The notes: generated by a model not told the origin, from the letters alone. Counted from the stretch's first letter, positions 1 through 9,388 are shown. The stretch is 64,000 nucleotides of DNA from Asticcacaulis machinosus (GCF_028550435.1 NZ_JAQQKV010000002.1:372001-436000), one strand, 5' to 3'. Numbers and translations are program-made.

Positions 1-1187
1 ATGAGGGATGCGACTTTTGTTTGGTTTCTGAACTTAGTCAGCCTATGGCCTTTATGGGGGTTGAGGGCTTATGGGTCTTTCCGCAGAAAAAGCTGATTCT
101 CTGGTATTGGAATGGATACCCTGAGCGCGACGTAATCCGGCATGTGGCTAGTCTTCTTAGGGGATTACTTCTCAGTGGAGATAAGGTAAGGCATTATCTC
201 GCGACGGATGCAAACAGGAAATTGGCGATTACCGATTTTAACTGTCCGCACATGGGGCACAATTTCTGGAATGTGATGACTGGGTGGTCAAATCTTCTTC
301 AGAATTCGCCCCTTCACCATGCAGATTTCATCGTCGAACATGACAATCAGAACTTCTTCGGATTTATTTCGGAAGTTTTCGGCGACCTCCTTAAAGATGA
401 AGCTTACTTCAAAGCGAATAATGATGAGGAAATGCGAAATTTTCTCTTTTCGAACAATGCATTCTCAATAACAGTTAAAGATGAAAATATATCCGATTTT
501 CTTAATGGAAAGATATTGGCTTATGCACGCACTCAGGTGAGTAAGGAGTTTCTTGAGAAATGCGAATCTCTAAAAAGAAATTCAAAACCTTTACTTTTGA
601 TTACAATTCGCCTCGACAATCGAGCGTGGTTGAATCAAAATGAAGGCTGGGCCGCGCTCATCCTTAAACTAAAAGAAACCTTCCCGATGCTTGCCATTGT
701 GGTCGACGGGCTAAGTAGCGATGCTGTTAAAGGATGGACGACAGGCTGGATGTCTCTGGATGCAGAAGTGGTGATAGCCGACAAGATCGCTGCGGATATC
801 GACAATCAGTTGCCAATTATTTTCGGGGTAGGGCGACCTTTCTTTGAGGGGTTAATCCTATGTGATTACGCGGATGTATATATTGCTCCGCTAGGCACTG
901 GAATGGTTTGCTACAAATGGATTTGTAACAAGCCAGGCATCGCTTTTTCTAATAGTGCCGCATTGAATAATGAACACCAGCAAGCACCTCTGCGGGTATG
1001 GGACAATTTTGGAGAATCGGTTATTCCATCAAACTATCTGCCCATGGATCGGGTAATAGACGTTGAGTTTGTTAGAGATGATCCGACGCGGGCGAACTTT
1101 ACCATGGAATGGGCTGATCTTCACGATTTTGCCCAGCCGCTTCTACGGGCGTGGTTCCCCGAAGCCGTGAAGCCTGAATTGTCATAA
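1..1187 (+). CDS. Glycosyltransferase-like protein, 5' truncated
   Basis: The reading frame is open to the left edge of the window with no stop, so the true start lies outside; the first in-window start-like codon is TTG at 21. About 390 residues are visible. The C-terminal third has a GT-B-like look: a Rossmann-type stretch (LLLITIRLDNRAW, then IVVDGLS) and a late segment DYADVYIAPLGTGMVCYKW, resembling the donor-site region of glycosyltransferases that scan for a polysaccharide acceptor. I do not recognise a specific family. It lies 93 bp before an ABC polysaccharide exporter on the same strand, so a role in building a surface glycan is inferred from context only. Confidence 0.55.
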   Translation, partial: EGCDFCLVSELSQPMAFMGVEGLWVFPQKKLILWYWNGYPERDVIRHVASLLRGLLLSGDKVRHYLATDANRKLAITDFNCPHMGHNFWNVMTGWSNLLQNSPLHHADFIVEHDNQNFFGFISEVFGDLLKDEAYFKANNDEEMRNFLFSNNAFSITVKDENISDFLNGKILAYARTQVSKEFLEKCESLKRNSKPLLLITIRLDNRAWLNQNEGWAALILKLKETFPMLAIVVDGLSSDAVKGWTTGWMSLDAEVVIADKIAADIDNQLPIIFGVGRPFFEGLILCDYADVYIAPLGTGMVCYKWICNKPGIAFSNSAALNNEHQQAPLRVWDNFGESVIPSNYLPMDRVIDVEFVRDDPTRANFTMEWADLHDFAQPLLRAWFPEAVKPELS

Positions 1188-1280
1188 GATGAGCATACTG
1201 CACTAAATAAACTAAATTCTCATCGAATGTTGTGGGTTAGAATGCATCGCTCGCAGCCGTATTAGCAAACCGAGTTAATT

Positions 1281-2057
1281 ATGAACAAAACGATTGCCGA
1301 CTTGATAGCTGGATCTAAACTGTATCCAGTTTGGCTGCATCAGGCATATTATATGCTTAGTGCAAAGTATAAAAGGACAATACTTGGAACAATTTGGATA
1401 GCTGGCAATTTTATAGCCTCTTCTCTGGCTATTGCCGTCGTTTTCGGAGCAATTTTTAACCAGGATTTGCACGAGACGCTTCCCTACACGATGCAAGGGT
1501 TCCTGATGGCCGGGACCTGCATGTGGATCATCACGGAAGCTCCCGAATTGTACGTAGGGCATGCGGGTATAATCAAAAATCACGCTTACCCCTTTACGTA
1601 CTTTGCGTTTGAGGGTGTTGCAAAGATGATAATGCTATTTGCGCATAATCTCATCGTTTTTTACATTTTTATGGTCGCTATGGGTACGGTTACAGTTCCA
1701 TTGTGGCCACTAATACCAGGATTAATTTTAAATATAGTGTGTATGCTGGGTTGGGGCTGCGTCGTCGGAATGATGTCGGCGCGTTTTAGAGATCTTCGCT
1801 TTTTGCTCCCAAGTGCTTCGACGCTCCTTTTCTTCCTGACGCCAGTGTATTGGCGCGCGGAGACACTCGGTTCGCAGCGCTGGATTGCCGATATAAATCC
1901 GCTTTACCACATGATTGCGATCGTCAGGGAGCCGTTCCTAGGGCGATACCCGGCGCCAGAGAACTGGATTTTCGTATCGGGTGTGGCGGTGACGGGGATC
2001 GTCGCTTGGTTTATTGCATTCAGCCTTTTTCGCCGCAGAATTCCGTTCTGGGTATAG
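1281..2057 (+). CDS. wzm: Polysaccharide ABC transporter permease (Wzm/KpsM type)
   Basis: This 258-residue protein is an ABC-2 type membrane subunit that would export a lipid-linked polysaccharide through the inner membrane. It shows the usual plan: a short cytoplasmic N-terminus with an amphipathic YKRTILGTIWI element (about residues 31-43), then about six hydrophobic helices, and a basic C-terminal end (LFRRRIPFWV). The conserved NPLYHMI-VREP segment near residue 210 is typical of Wzm/KpsM/TagG permeases. The ATPase gene follows after 16 bp, which fixes the pairing. The Shine-Dalgarno sequence is weak (GAG before the ATG). The gene symbol is by family and may differ in this organism. Confidence 0.88.
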   Translation: MNKTIADLIAGSKLYPVWLHQAYYMLSAKYKRTILGTIWIAGNFIASSLAIAVVFGAIFNQDLHETLPYTMQGFLMAGTCMWIITEAPELYVGHAGIIKNHAYPFTYFAFEGVAKMIMLFAHNLIVFYIFMVAMGTVTVPLWPLIPGLILNIVCMLGWGCVVGMMSARFRDLRFLLPSASTLLFFLTPVYWRAETLGSQRWIADINPLYHMIAIVREPFLGRYPAPENWIFVSGVAVTGIVAWFIAFSLFRRRIPFWV

Positions 2058-2073
2058 TTAGAAAGCTCACCAA

Positions 2074-2835
2074 ATGTCGCTAATTGAACTCACTGGCGTT
2101 AACTTAACTTATCGGATTTATTCCGTGCGAGCGCAATCGTTGCGTAATGCCATTGCCAATGTGGCCGTAGGCGGGCGCTTGCTGAAGAGCGGGAATGATA
2201 TCGTTCACGTAAACGCACTAAACGGAATCAATTTTTCGCTCAATGAAGGTGACCGTCTTGGAATTATTGGTCATAACGGAGCAGGTAAGACGACGTTGCT
2301 GAAAGTTCTGGCCCGCGTATATGAGCCGGACACAGGCCATGTCCGCATAGATGGTCGTGTGTCTTCAATGATTGATGTATCGTTGGGCGTTGACTATGAA
2401 TTGACGGGGCGAGAAAATCTTATAAATATGGGACGCATCCGTGGTTATTCCACAAAGCAAATTCTTCAGAAAATTCCTGAGATCGTAGAGTTTACGGATC
2501 TAGGACAGTTCATCGACCTTCCAATAAAAACCTATTCGGCGGGGATGGTCACTCGTCTTATATTCGGCGTTGCCACTAGTCTGGAACCGGACATACTTCT
2601 AATGGACGAGTGGATTGGCGCTGGCGACAAATTCTTTGTAGAGAAGGCGACGAACCGTCTTAATGAAGTTTTGAACAAGTCGCGTATTATTGTCTTAGCC
2701 ACGCATAGCTGGTCTTTAATGAGTTCCTTATGCAACAAAGTCTTAGTTCTCAACGCGGGAAGGCAAGTATTCTTTGGCGACATCGCTGATTGGGACGAAG
2801 CGAACAACGAGCCAAGGTCGAAAGCCTTCGGGTGA
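2074..2835 (+). CDS. wzt: Polysaccharide ABC transporter ATP-binding protein (Wzt/KpsT type)
   Basis: This 253-residue ATPase powers the adjacent permease. Walker A is GHNGAGKT (about residues 65-72), the signature loop is TYSAGM (about 152-157) and Walker B is DILLMDEW (about 172-179), followed by the H-loop in LATHSW. The N-terminus is about 45 residues longer than in ordinary importer ATPases, as usual for Wzt/KpsT/TagH proteins. There is no C-terminal carbohydrate-binding domain of the E. coli O9a Wzt kind, so export would not depend on recognition of a terminal cap by this subunit. It sits 16 bp after the permease gene. The odd YSAGM in place of LSGGQ is normal for the polysaccharide-export branch. 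Confidence 0.9.
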   Translation: MSLIELTGVNLTYRIYSVRAQSLRNAIANVAVGGRLLKSGNDIVHVNALNGINFSLNEGDRLGIIGHNGAGKTTLLKVLARVYEPDTGHVRIDGRVSSMIDVSLGVDYELTGRENLINMGRIRGYSTKQILQKIPEIVEFTDLGQFIDLPIKTYSAGMVTRLIFGVATSLEPDILLMDEWIGAGDKFFVEKATNRLNEVLNKSRIIVLATHSWSLMSSLCNKVLVLNAGRQVFFGDIADWDEANNEPRSKAFG

Positions 2836-3168
2836 TAAAAGCTGCATTAGTCGGCGGACGTTAGCTTAGCTGCACTTAATTTAATGAGAGAGTATATCTT
2901 TATCAGGATATACGGGTACGGGTTTTTGGGTTTCCCCCGCTGCATCGTAATGCCTCAGCGCACTCACCGGTCGCATTGGATGGTACCGATTGAATTATAG
3001 GTGGGGATAGCCGATGCGTGTTGACTGCCATATGGGTTTTTTCTATTGGTAAATCTCATTTAGATATCGTGTATTGCATAGATAGCTTTTTACGTGGCGC
3101 GAAATTAATAGAATAACGGCTCTGCAGGCGGTTTCGCAGGAAGTGGCGAGAAGGTATAAAGTGGGAAT
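2836..3168 (+). other. Intergenic region before the heptose genes
   Basis: A 333-bp stretch without a convincing gene. It holds a 7-bp inverted repeat (2892-2898 with 2907-2913) shortly after the exporter, too AT-rich to call as a terminator, and a good promoter-like pair further on (3021-3049). The last 40 bases carry purine-rich sequence ahead of the ATG at 3169. Confidence 0.5.
3021..3049 (+). promoter_or_regulatory. Candidate sigma-70 promoter for the heptose operon
   Basis: TTGACT at 3021-3026 and TATTGG at 3044-3049 are separated by exactly 17 bases. The pair lies about 120 bp before the kinase gene at 3169, in a non-coding stretch, and would drive the five following co-directional genes. 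No transcription data, so this is a pattern call. Confidence 0.4.
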
Positions 3169-4203
3169 ATGATTATCGTCAGGACGCCGCTTAGAGTCTC
3201 TTTTTTTGGCGGAGGGACCGATCATCCGACTTGGTTTAATACAGGGGAAAAAGCCGCTGTTCTTTCCACGACCATTGATAAATACATATACGTAACCCTG
3301 CGACGCCTACCTCGAGTGTTTGATTTTAATTATCGCGTCGCTTGGCGCATCATAGAAGAGACACAAAGCCTTTCTGAAATTAAGCATCCGATCGTGCGAT
3401 CTGTACTCGAATATTACGGACAGGACGATGATAGCGGGTACGAGGTATTATATAATGCAGACCTCCCAGCCCAGTCCGGGCTTGGATCTAGTTCCGCATT
3501 TACTGTCTCTATGCTAAAGGCTTACATGGGTAACCTCCACAGACTAGAGTCGAAACGATACTACGCCGAGCAGGCCATTCACATTGAGCAGAATTTGCTT
3601 AAAGAACCAGTTGGCTCTCAAGATCAAATAGCTGCGGCATACGGTGGTCTAAACCGGATCGACTTCAAGGCCGGCGGAGATTTTCATGTAGAACCCGTGC
3701 TAATCGCAGGTGATCGCAAGCGGGAACTGAATAGTCGCTTGATGATGTTTTTCACTGGATTCACTCGCTCCGCAAGCAAGATCGAAGGTGAAAAGATCAA
3801 AAGCTTTTCCGACAAGACAGCCGAATTGCGTGAAATGTACCAAATGGTCGATGAGGGGATGTCGATTCTTCAGAATCCGAGCATTGACCTCAGCGAGTTT
3901 GGCCGACTGCTGGACAGGGGGTGGCAAGCGAAACGCCGTCTTTCCCAGAGCGTCTCGACCAGCGATCTCGACGACGCGTATGAAGCGGCGATTAAAGCTG
4001 GTGCGACAGGGGGAAAGCTTCTAGGTGCCGGAGGCGGCGGCTTTTTGCTCTTTTATGTCGAACCGGAGTATCAGAGCGCTGTCCGGTTCGCTTTATCATC
4101 GATGCTAAACATGCGATTTGGCTTTGAAGATCATGGTTCTTCGGTGGTTTTATATAACCCTGATTTGACTGCGAACTACGATTTTGCCAGCCGAAAGGCT
4201 TGA
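3169..4203 (+). CDS. hddA: GHMP-family D-glycero-D-manno-heptose 7-phosphate kinase
   Basis: A 344-residue GHMP kinase that would phosphorylate D-glycero-alpha-D-manno-heptose 7-phosphate at C1. The N-terminus MIIVRTPLRVSFFGGGTD is the sugar-kinase start of this family, the ATP-binding motif is AQSGLGSSSAF (about residues 101-111) and the C-terminal motif is GGKLLGAGGGGF (about 283-294). Length matches HddA. The assignment over other GHMP sugar kinases (fucokinase-like) rests on the neighbours: a GDP-sugar dehydratase and a nucleotidyltransferase-phosphatase fusion that complete the GDP-heptose route. No gmhA isomerase gene is seen in the window, so sedoheptulose 7-phosphate isomerisation must be encoded elsewhere. 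Confidence 0.82.
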   Translation: MIIVRTPLRVSFFGGGTDHPTWFNTGEKAAVLSTTIDKYIYVTLRRLPRVFDFNYRVAWRIIEETQSLSEIKHPIVRSVLEYYGQDDDSGYEVLYNADLPAQSGLGSSSAFTVSMLKAYMGNLHRLESKRYYAEQAIHIEQNLLKEPVGSQDQIAAAYGGLNRIDFKAGGDFHVEPVLIAGDRKRELNSRLMMFFTGFTRSASKIEGEKIKSFSDKTAELREMYQMVDEGMSILQNPSIDLSEFGRLLDRGWQAKRRLSQSVSTSDLDDAYEAAIKAGATGGKLLGAGGGGFLLFYVEPEYQSAVRFALSSMLNMRFGFEDHGSSVVLYNPDLTANYDFASRKA

Positions 4204-4274
4204 TTGTAATCCAATTGAAACGGCGCGGCACTGACTGATGCCATGGCGATTATTGAAATATAGGATCCGTCAAA

Positions 4275-5222
4275 ATGACAGAAAAGCTCACTAACGGTGC
4301 GGTGGTATTGGTTACAGGGGGGCGAGGGCTAGTTGGGCGCGCGTTACAAAATCGTCTTGCTGAAGCAAATGTAAAGGTTGTGGCCCCAACCAGTTCGGAA
4401 CTCGATCTAAGAGATCCAAATGCTACTCATGCTTTTTTTCGGGAGGTTTCACCCGATTATGTGTTCCACCTAGCCGCACGAGTGTACGGCATTATGGGCA
4501 ACATCATGAATAAGGGTGTTTCGATCTATGAGAACGTCATGATCAACACCAATGTCATCGAGGGCTCGCGGCTGGCTGGTGTAAAGAAAGTCGTCAGCAT
4601 GGGTTCCGGTTGCGTTTATCCGTACCCACCTCCCGCAGAGCACCTCACGGAAGACATGATCTTCCGGGGAGAGCCACATTCGTCTGAAGATTCCTATGCG
4701 CATTCCAAGCGATTGATGTACGCCATGCAAAAGGCGTATCAGGAGCAATACGGTCTGGACTATGCATTTGTAGTTTCAGGGAACCTTTTCGGGCCACATG
4801 ACAGCTTCGATTTCGAAAGTGGTCATGTTATTCCGTCATTGGTGCATAAGTTCTACAATGCTGCGCGGGAAATGACGCCCATTGTTGCATGGGGCACCGG
4901 AAAGGCGCAGCGAGATTTCACCTACTCTTCAGATGTAGCGGAAGCGCTGACTTTCATTATGGAGGGCGGCCAAGGTGCCATCAACATGGGCTCTGGCCAG
5001 GTTCACAAAATTCATGACATCATCGAATGCTTGGCTGAAGTCAGCGGTATTGGCATGGATGCCGTTCAGTTTGATACGTCCAAACCAGATGGTCAAGAAT
5101 ATCGTTACTACGACGTATCCAAATTGCAAGCTCTTGGTTTCAAGCCCCGCGTGACGCTCGCAGAGGGGCTGCAGAAGACTTATGATTGGTTCGTCAAAAA
5201 CTATGATCAAGCCAGACTATAG
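4275..5222 (+). CDS. NAD(P)-dependent epimerase/reductase, GDP-fucose synthase-like
   Basis: A 315-residue short-chain dehydrogenase of the extended SDR class. The cofactor motif is VTGGRGLVG (about residues 13-21) and the catalytic set is Ser in MGSGCVYP and YAHSK (Tyr-xxx-Lys, about 142-146). The MGSGCVYP segment and the HVIPSLVHKF stretch are typical of GDP-L-fucose synthase (Fcl/WcaG). In the GDP-heptose setting a plausible role is reduction, with or without epimerisation, of a GDP-4-keto-6-deoxy-heptose made by the next gene's product, as in capsule modified-heptose pathways; GDP-fucose synthesis is the alternative. A start at 4275 is supported by AGGAT upstream. Confidence 0.78.
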   Translation: MTEKLTNGAVVLVTGGRGLVGRALQNRLAEANVKVVAPTSSELDLRDPNATHAFFREVSPDYVFHLAARVYGIMGNIMNKGVSIYENVMINTNVIEGSRLAGVKKVVSMGSGCVYPYPPPAEHLTEDMIFRGEPHSSEDSYAHSKRLMYAMQKAYQEQYGLDYAFVVSGNLFGPHDSFDFESGHVIPSLVHKFYNAAREMTPIVAWGTGKAQRDFTYSSDVAEALTFIMEGGQGAINMGSGQVHKIHDIIECLAEVSGIGMDAVQFDTSKPDGQEYRYYDVSKLQALGFKPRVTLAEGLQKTYDWFVKNYDQARL

Positions 5223-5297
5223 TTAGCAAAAACGTCCGTAATTGCCGCGATTTCGCGGCTATAACTGCCATCGGTTAAATATTGGAGACCGAAAGAA

Positions 5298-6317
5298 ATG
5301 AGTTCAAAAGCCAGATGTTTCATTACTGGTATTACCGGCATGGTAGGGTCGCATCTTGTTGATTTCCTGCTTGAGAACACCGACTGGGAGATATATGGCC
5401 TTCTTCGGTGGCGCAGCCCTCTCGATAACATATACCATCTTTTGCCGCGCATAAATGCTAGAGACCGCATCCATCTCATTTATGGCGATCTTCGTGACTC
5501 GCTGTCGATGGACAGTGCCGTTCGCGAAGCAAAGCCGGATTTCGTCTTCCATTTGGCTGCCCAAAGTTTCCCCAAAACGTCATTTGAATCTCCGATTGAA
5601 ACCTACGACACCAATGTCGAGGGCACCGAACGTTTGTTGGCAGCCCTACGCAAGCATGCACCTCAAGCCATAATTCATGTGTGTGCCTCGTCGGAAGTTT
5701 TCGGTCGTGTCCCGAAGGAAAAGTTGCCGATCGACGAAGAGTGCACATTCCATCCAGCCTCCCCTTATGCCATTTCAAAAGTGGGGACGGACCTAATCGG
5801 CCGTTATTACGGTGAGGCTTATGATATGACTGTCATGACGACTCGCATGTTCACCCACACGGGACCGCGCCGTGGTGACGTTTTCGCAGAATCGACCTTC
5901 GCCAAACAAATTGCTATGATCGAGGCCGGGTTAATCCCGGCAGTTGTGAAAACTGGAAATCTGGATTCCCTTCGGACATGGGCTGATGTGCGCGATGCGG
6001 TACGTGGTTATTATATGCTGGTGACCATTAATCCAATCAAGGGTGCCTACTACAATATCGGCGGCTCTTATACGTGTTCAGTCAAGGATATGTTGGATAC
6101 TCTAATCTCGATGTCACCGAAGGCGAACCAGATTTCGGTCGAAATCGATCCGGAAAGATTACGCCCCATCGACGCCGACCTGCAAGTTCCGGACACGCGG
6201 AAGTTCAAAGCTGTAACCGGTTGGGAGCCCACAATTCCCTTTGAGCAAACCATGAGGGATTTGCTCGATTACTGGCGTGACCGTATTAAACAGGGCGGTC
6301 GCTTCCTGACACGATAA
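5298..6317 (+). CDS. GDP-sugar 4,6-dehydratase (GDP-mannose/GDP-heptose dehydratase family)
   Basis: A 339-residue SDR enzyme of the GDP-mannose 4,6-dehydratase family. The Rossmann motif is FITGITGMVGSHL (about residues 8-20); FHLAAQSFPKTSFESP and SSEVFG follow, with YAISK (about 157-161) as the Tyr/Lys pair. The variant sequences around the active site resemble the heptose-active branch (DmhA/WcbK) as I remember it, and the genomic setting with heptose kinase and heptose guanylyltransferase agrees. It would make GDP-6-deoxy-4-keto-heptose, feeding the preceding reductase. GDP-mannose itself remains a possible substrate. The start has GGAGACCG upstream at a suitable distance. Confidence 0.8.
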   Translation: MSSKARCFITGITGMVGSHLVDFLLENTDWEIYGLLRWRSPLDNIYHLLPRINARDRIHLIYGDLRDSLSMDSAVREAKPDFVFHLAAQSFPKTSFESPIETYDTNVEGTERLLAALRKHAPQAIIHVCASSEVFGRVPKEKLPIDEECTFHPASPYAISKVGTDLIGRYYGEAYDMTVMTTRMFTHTGPRRGDVFAESTFAKQIAMIEAGLIPAVVKTGNLDSLRTWADVRDAVRGYYMLVTINPIKGAYYNIGGSYTCSVKDMLDTLISMSPKANQISVEIDPERLRPIDADLQVPDTRKFKAVTGWEPTIPFEQTMRDLLDYWRDRIKQGGRFLTR

Positions 6318-6391
6318 GGTACAATTTATCTCTTGTTTTCCTATCGTTCGAATGGCCCTGGCTTTCGCCTGAGTTCTGAAAAGGTAATAAC

Positions 6392-7630
6392 TTGTCTTAT
6401 CGTGCGCCCGTTCCGGTTAAGCAGTGCTTAATCCTCGTCGGAGGAAAAGGTACGCGCTTGGGTGATCTCACGAAGGGTACACCAAAACCGCTTCTTGAGA
6501 TCAGTCCAGGCCTCAGGTTTCTAGATGTCGTTATCCGAAATATAAGCCGGCAGGGATTTACAGATATTATTCTGTTGGCCGGTTATCTGGGGGAGCGGGT
6601 TTCAGAAATCTACGACGGGCAAACGGTTCTCGGTGCGAAGGTACGGGTTTTTATTGAGACCGAACCGCTCGGAACGGGAGGCGCTATTGCGACGGTCGCC
6701 GATCATCTTGATGAGTGGTTCGTCCTGATGAACGGTGACTCGCTCTTTGATATAAATTTTCGGGATTTCTCGGCAGCTCCACCCACCACCGCCATCGGTC
6801 GGCTAGCCCTTCGCGCGGTCGATGATGCATCCCGTTACGGCAGCGTCGAGTTCGTGGGCGAAAGGATTACCGCGTTTCGGGAAAAGCACGAAAGCATGGG
6901 TGGCTCTGGTTACATTAACGGTGGGATTTATCTGTTAAGTCGAGATGTGTTGGCCTATATTGATGGTGAAACATCGATCGAACGGGATGTTTTTCCGCAG
7001 ATCGTGGCCGAAGGGCGGTTAACCGCTAAGCTCTATCAAGGGTATTTTCTGGATATGGGGCTTACCGACACGTTTGCTCAGGCTCAGCGTGAAATCCCTC
7101 ACTTCCTGGATCGCCCGTGTCTCTTTCTAGACCGTGATGGGGTCATCAATGAAGATAAGGGTTATACCCATCGTCCCGAAGACCTGAAATTCATAAATGG
7201 TGCTCCGGAAGCGATAAAATTTGCCAACGACAATGGCTTCTTCGTTATCGTCGTCACCAATCAGTCAGGTGTCGCGCGCGGACTGTATAGCCTCTGTGAA
7301 GTTGACAAGTTTCATCAGGAAATAAACAGGCGTCTGGCTGCAACCGGAGCTTACATAGATGATTTCTATAACTGTCCTTATCATGAAGACGGGATCGTTC
7401 CCGAATATGCAGTTGCCAATCATCCCGACAGGAAGCCCAATCCGGGCATGATTTTGCGTGCGAAGAGGGACTGGAATATTATCGACGCCCAAAGCTTCAT
7501 GGTCGGTGACAAACCAAGTGATATCGAAGCCGCTGTGGCTGCGGGCATTAAGGGTGTGCTGTTTACAGGGATTGATCTGCAAGGCCTTATAAATAATCAA
7601 ATAAAAATCAGATTAGCGCAGAAGATGTAA
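6392..7630 (+). CDS. Fused heptose 1-phosphate guanylyltransferase and heptose bisphosphate phosphatase
   Basis: A 412-residue two-domain enzyme. Residues 10-230 form a sugar nucleotidyltransferase (LVGGKGTRLGDLTKGTPKPL; MNGDSLFD at 113-120; the metal-binding region near LDMGLTD), matching HddC. Residues 240-400 form a HAD-IIIA phosphatase matching GmhB: LDRDGVIN (246-253), VVTNQSG, RKPNPGM and GDKPSDIEAA. Two consecutive-pathway activities are therefore joined, removing phosphate from C7 and attaching GMP at C1. The phosphatase keeps CPYH, but the second zinc-ligand pair of E. coli GmhB (CDC before RKP) reads HPD here, so zinc binding is doubtful. The start is TTG at 6392 behind GAAAAGGT; no in-frame ATG precedes the GGKGTRL motif. 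Confidence 0.85.
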   Translation: MSYRAPVPVKQCLILVGGKGTRLGDLTKGTPKPLLEISPGLRFLDVVIRNISRQGFTDIILLAGYLGERVSEIYDGQTVLGAKVRVFIETEPLGTGGAIATVADHLDEWFVLMNGDSLFDINFRDFSAAPPTTAIGRLALRAVDDASRYGSVEFVGERITAFREKHESMGGSGYINGGIYLLSRDVLAYIDGETSIERDVFPQIVAEGRLTAKLYQGYFLDMGLTDTFAQAQREIPHFLDRPCLFLDRDGVINEDKGYTHRPEDLKFINGAPEAIKFANDNGFFVIVVTNQSGVARGLYSLCEVDKFHQEINRRLAATGAYIDDFYNCPYHEDGIVPEYAVANHPDRKPNPGMILRAKRDWNIIDAQSFMVGDKPSDIEAAVAAGIKGVLFTGIDLQGLINNQIKIRLAQKM

Positions 7631-7635
7631 ATCCA

Positions 7636-8760
7636 ATGAAAACCGTTAAACAGATTCAGAACGAGGCACGGGACTGGCTTTTTGGCGCCGCGGCACCGCT
7701 ATGGAGCACAACAGGTGTGCTAGAAGATGGCATGTTTGCGGAAGCCTTGCATCACGACGGCTCGATTATGCGCGGTCCAAGGCGGCTGCGTGTTCAGGCG
7801 AGGCAGATCTACAGCTTTTGTGAAATCGGCCGTCTTGGTTGGGACGGCCCTTGGCGCAAGATTGTAGAAGACGCGCTGCCGGCATTTGTCTCTCGCGGTG
7901 TCAGCGAAGAAGGCGTGTTTATCCATACCTACGACGACAAAGGGGACGTTTCCAACAAAAGCCTCGATCTATACAATCAGGCTTTTGGGCTTTTTGCACT
8001 AGCTCACGCCGGGAACGCCTTGTCCAAGCCGGAATTATTTGCTCTGGCAGGCACTGTAATGGACCGGATAGATGCAGACTGGGCACGCCCGGAAGGTGGT
8101 TATTGGGAGGGCGTACTGACGCCATGCCCACCTTACCGTCAAAACCCTCACATGCATATGTTCGAGGCCGCCACCGCACTCTACAGATTCACAAACGACC
8201 CACGTTGGGGCGCGATAGCGGGTGCGCTTTCTTTGCTTTTCAGATCAAAGTTCCATGATCGTGCCACAGGCGCTGTCACAGAATACTTCGACCAGAGCTG
8301 GAACCCGTTGAATGACGAGACGGGAAGTATAGTTGAGCCCGGACATTGCCTGGAATGGGCATGGCTTTTTGGCACGAACGCTAAATCTCAGGATGAAATT
8401 GATACCAGTGACGGCTTGTCCGCATTCGCGCGCCGTTATGGTTTGTGCGGGCGCCGGGGCGTGGCCATAAATGAGGTATCTTTGGATGGAGCGGTCATAA
8501 ATAACAATGCCCGCCTCTGGCCGCAAACCGAGCGCCTTAAAGCTGCGGCTGACAGCTTCAGACGCCAGAACGCGATAGACAGCGAACAAGAAATTATCGC
8601 AGCTTATGAAGGTTTGGCCAAATACCTCGTTACTGATATCGCTGGCTTGTGGCATGACAAGATGAAGCCGGACGGTACATTCTTGGATGAACCCGCGCCA
8701 GCCAGTTCCTTTTATCATATCGTATGTGGTCTGAGTGAGCTGCTTCAGTTGGAAATTTAG
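7636..8760 (+). CDS. AGE-family sugar epimerase/isomerase
   Basis: A 374-residue (alpha/alpha)6-barrel enzyme of the N-acylglucosamine 2-epimerase / mannose isomerase family. Family marks are RRLRVQARQIYSF (about residues 50-62), the NPHMHMFEA helix (about 173-181) with catalytic His, and EPGHCLEWAW (about 235-244) with the second His. It follows the heptose fusion gene by only 5 bp and is surely co-transcribed. The real substrate cannot be read from sequence: mannose/fructose 6-phosphate, GlcNAc/ManNAc or a heptose are possible, and its operon position suggests a step in sugar supply for this glycan. Confidence 0.8.
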   Translation: MKTVKQIQNEARDWLFGAAAPLWSTTGVLEDGMFAEALHHDGSIMRGPRRLRVQARQIYSFCEIGRLGWDGPWRKIVEDALPAFVSRGVSEEGVFIHTYDDKGDVSNKSLDLYNQAFGLFALAHAGNALSKPELFALAGTVMDRIDADWARPEGGYWEGVLTPCPPYRQNPHMHMFEAATALYRFTNDPRWGAIAGALSLLFRSKFHDRATGAVTEYFDQSWNPLNDETGSIVEPGHCLEWAWLFGTNAKSQDEIDTSDGLSAFARRYGLCGRRGVAINEVSLDGAVINNNARLWPQTERLKAAADSFRRQNAIDSEQEIIAAYEGLAKYLVTDIAGLWHDKMKPDGTFLDEPAPASSFYHIVCGLSELLQLEI

Positions 8761-9388
8761 ACACATCTATCCCTTTTTCTAATGCATCCTCAAACGCCAC
8801 CATGATAGAGTATCAAAGTAAAGCAATTATTCACAGTTACCCACTAGCAGATCTGAACGTGAATATACCGATCTCTCTAGCGCAAATAATTACGATTCTT
8901 TAAAATATTCGGCATTTAAGAAACGTCCGAAGAATTCGCAACCAAAAAAAAATGCGAATTTTAAAATTAAATTCGATGATAAAATCATTGATATATGGAA
9001 AATTTTTAACGTACTTAATTTACTAAACCACACATCTTACTGTGTTTTAATATTTATACAGAATTTAGTCCTCATAAATATATATAACAAATAATTACGT
9101 CAGAAGTATTTTCCATTTCAATGCTCAATATTTATTTTTTGCGCATATTCTCAAGCATGGAACCTTTCCTATCATAGAACCGCCCCCCCTCCTTAAACCA
9201 ATAAATAGGGTGAGGATACTTCCAGTTTTCAGCTGATAGGCTAAGGAGCTAATTCGATTGGATTATACAAGACGCAGCTTCCCTGAGAAATTTAAATCCG
9301 CTTTAGAGAATCTTCCTTTCTATGAAAAATTTCGAGAAACTCTTAAGCTAAATCTTTGCGAATTGAACAATAAACTCAAGAGGAACCC
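8761..9388 (+). other. AT-rich intergenic region with a weak hairpin and a doubtful small reading frame
   Basis: This 628-bp gap is the most AT-rich part of the window. A hairpin with arms at 8933-8940 and 8953-8960 and an A-rich loop is followed by TTTTAAAA and may end the heptose operon. A possible small reading frame starts with TTG at 9258 behind TAAGGAG and runs to 9554, overlapping the next gene by 166 bp; its first 45 codons look protein-like (charged, helical) but the rest is a shadow of the methyltransferase gene. I see no other gene. Confidence 0.45.
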
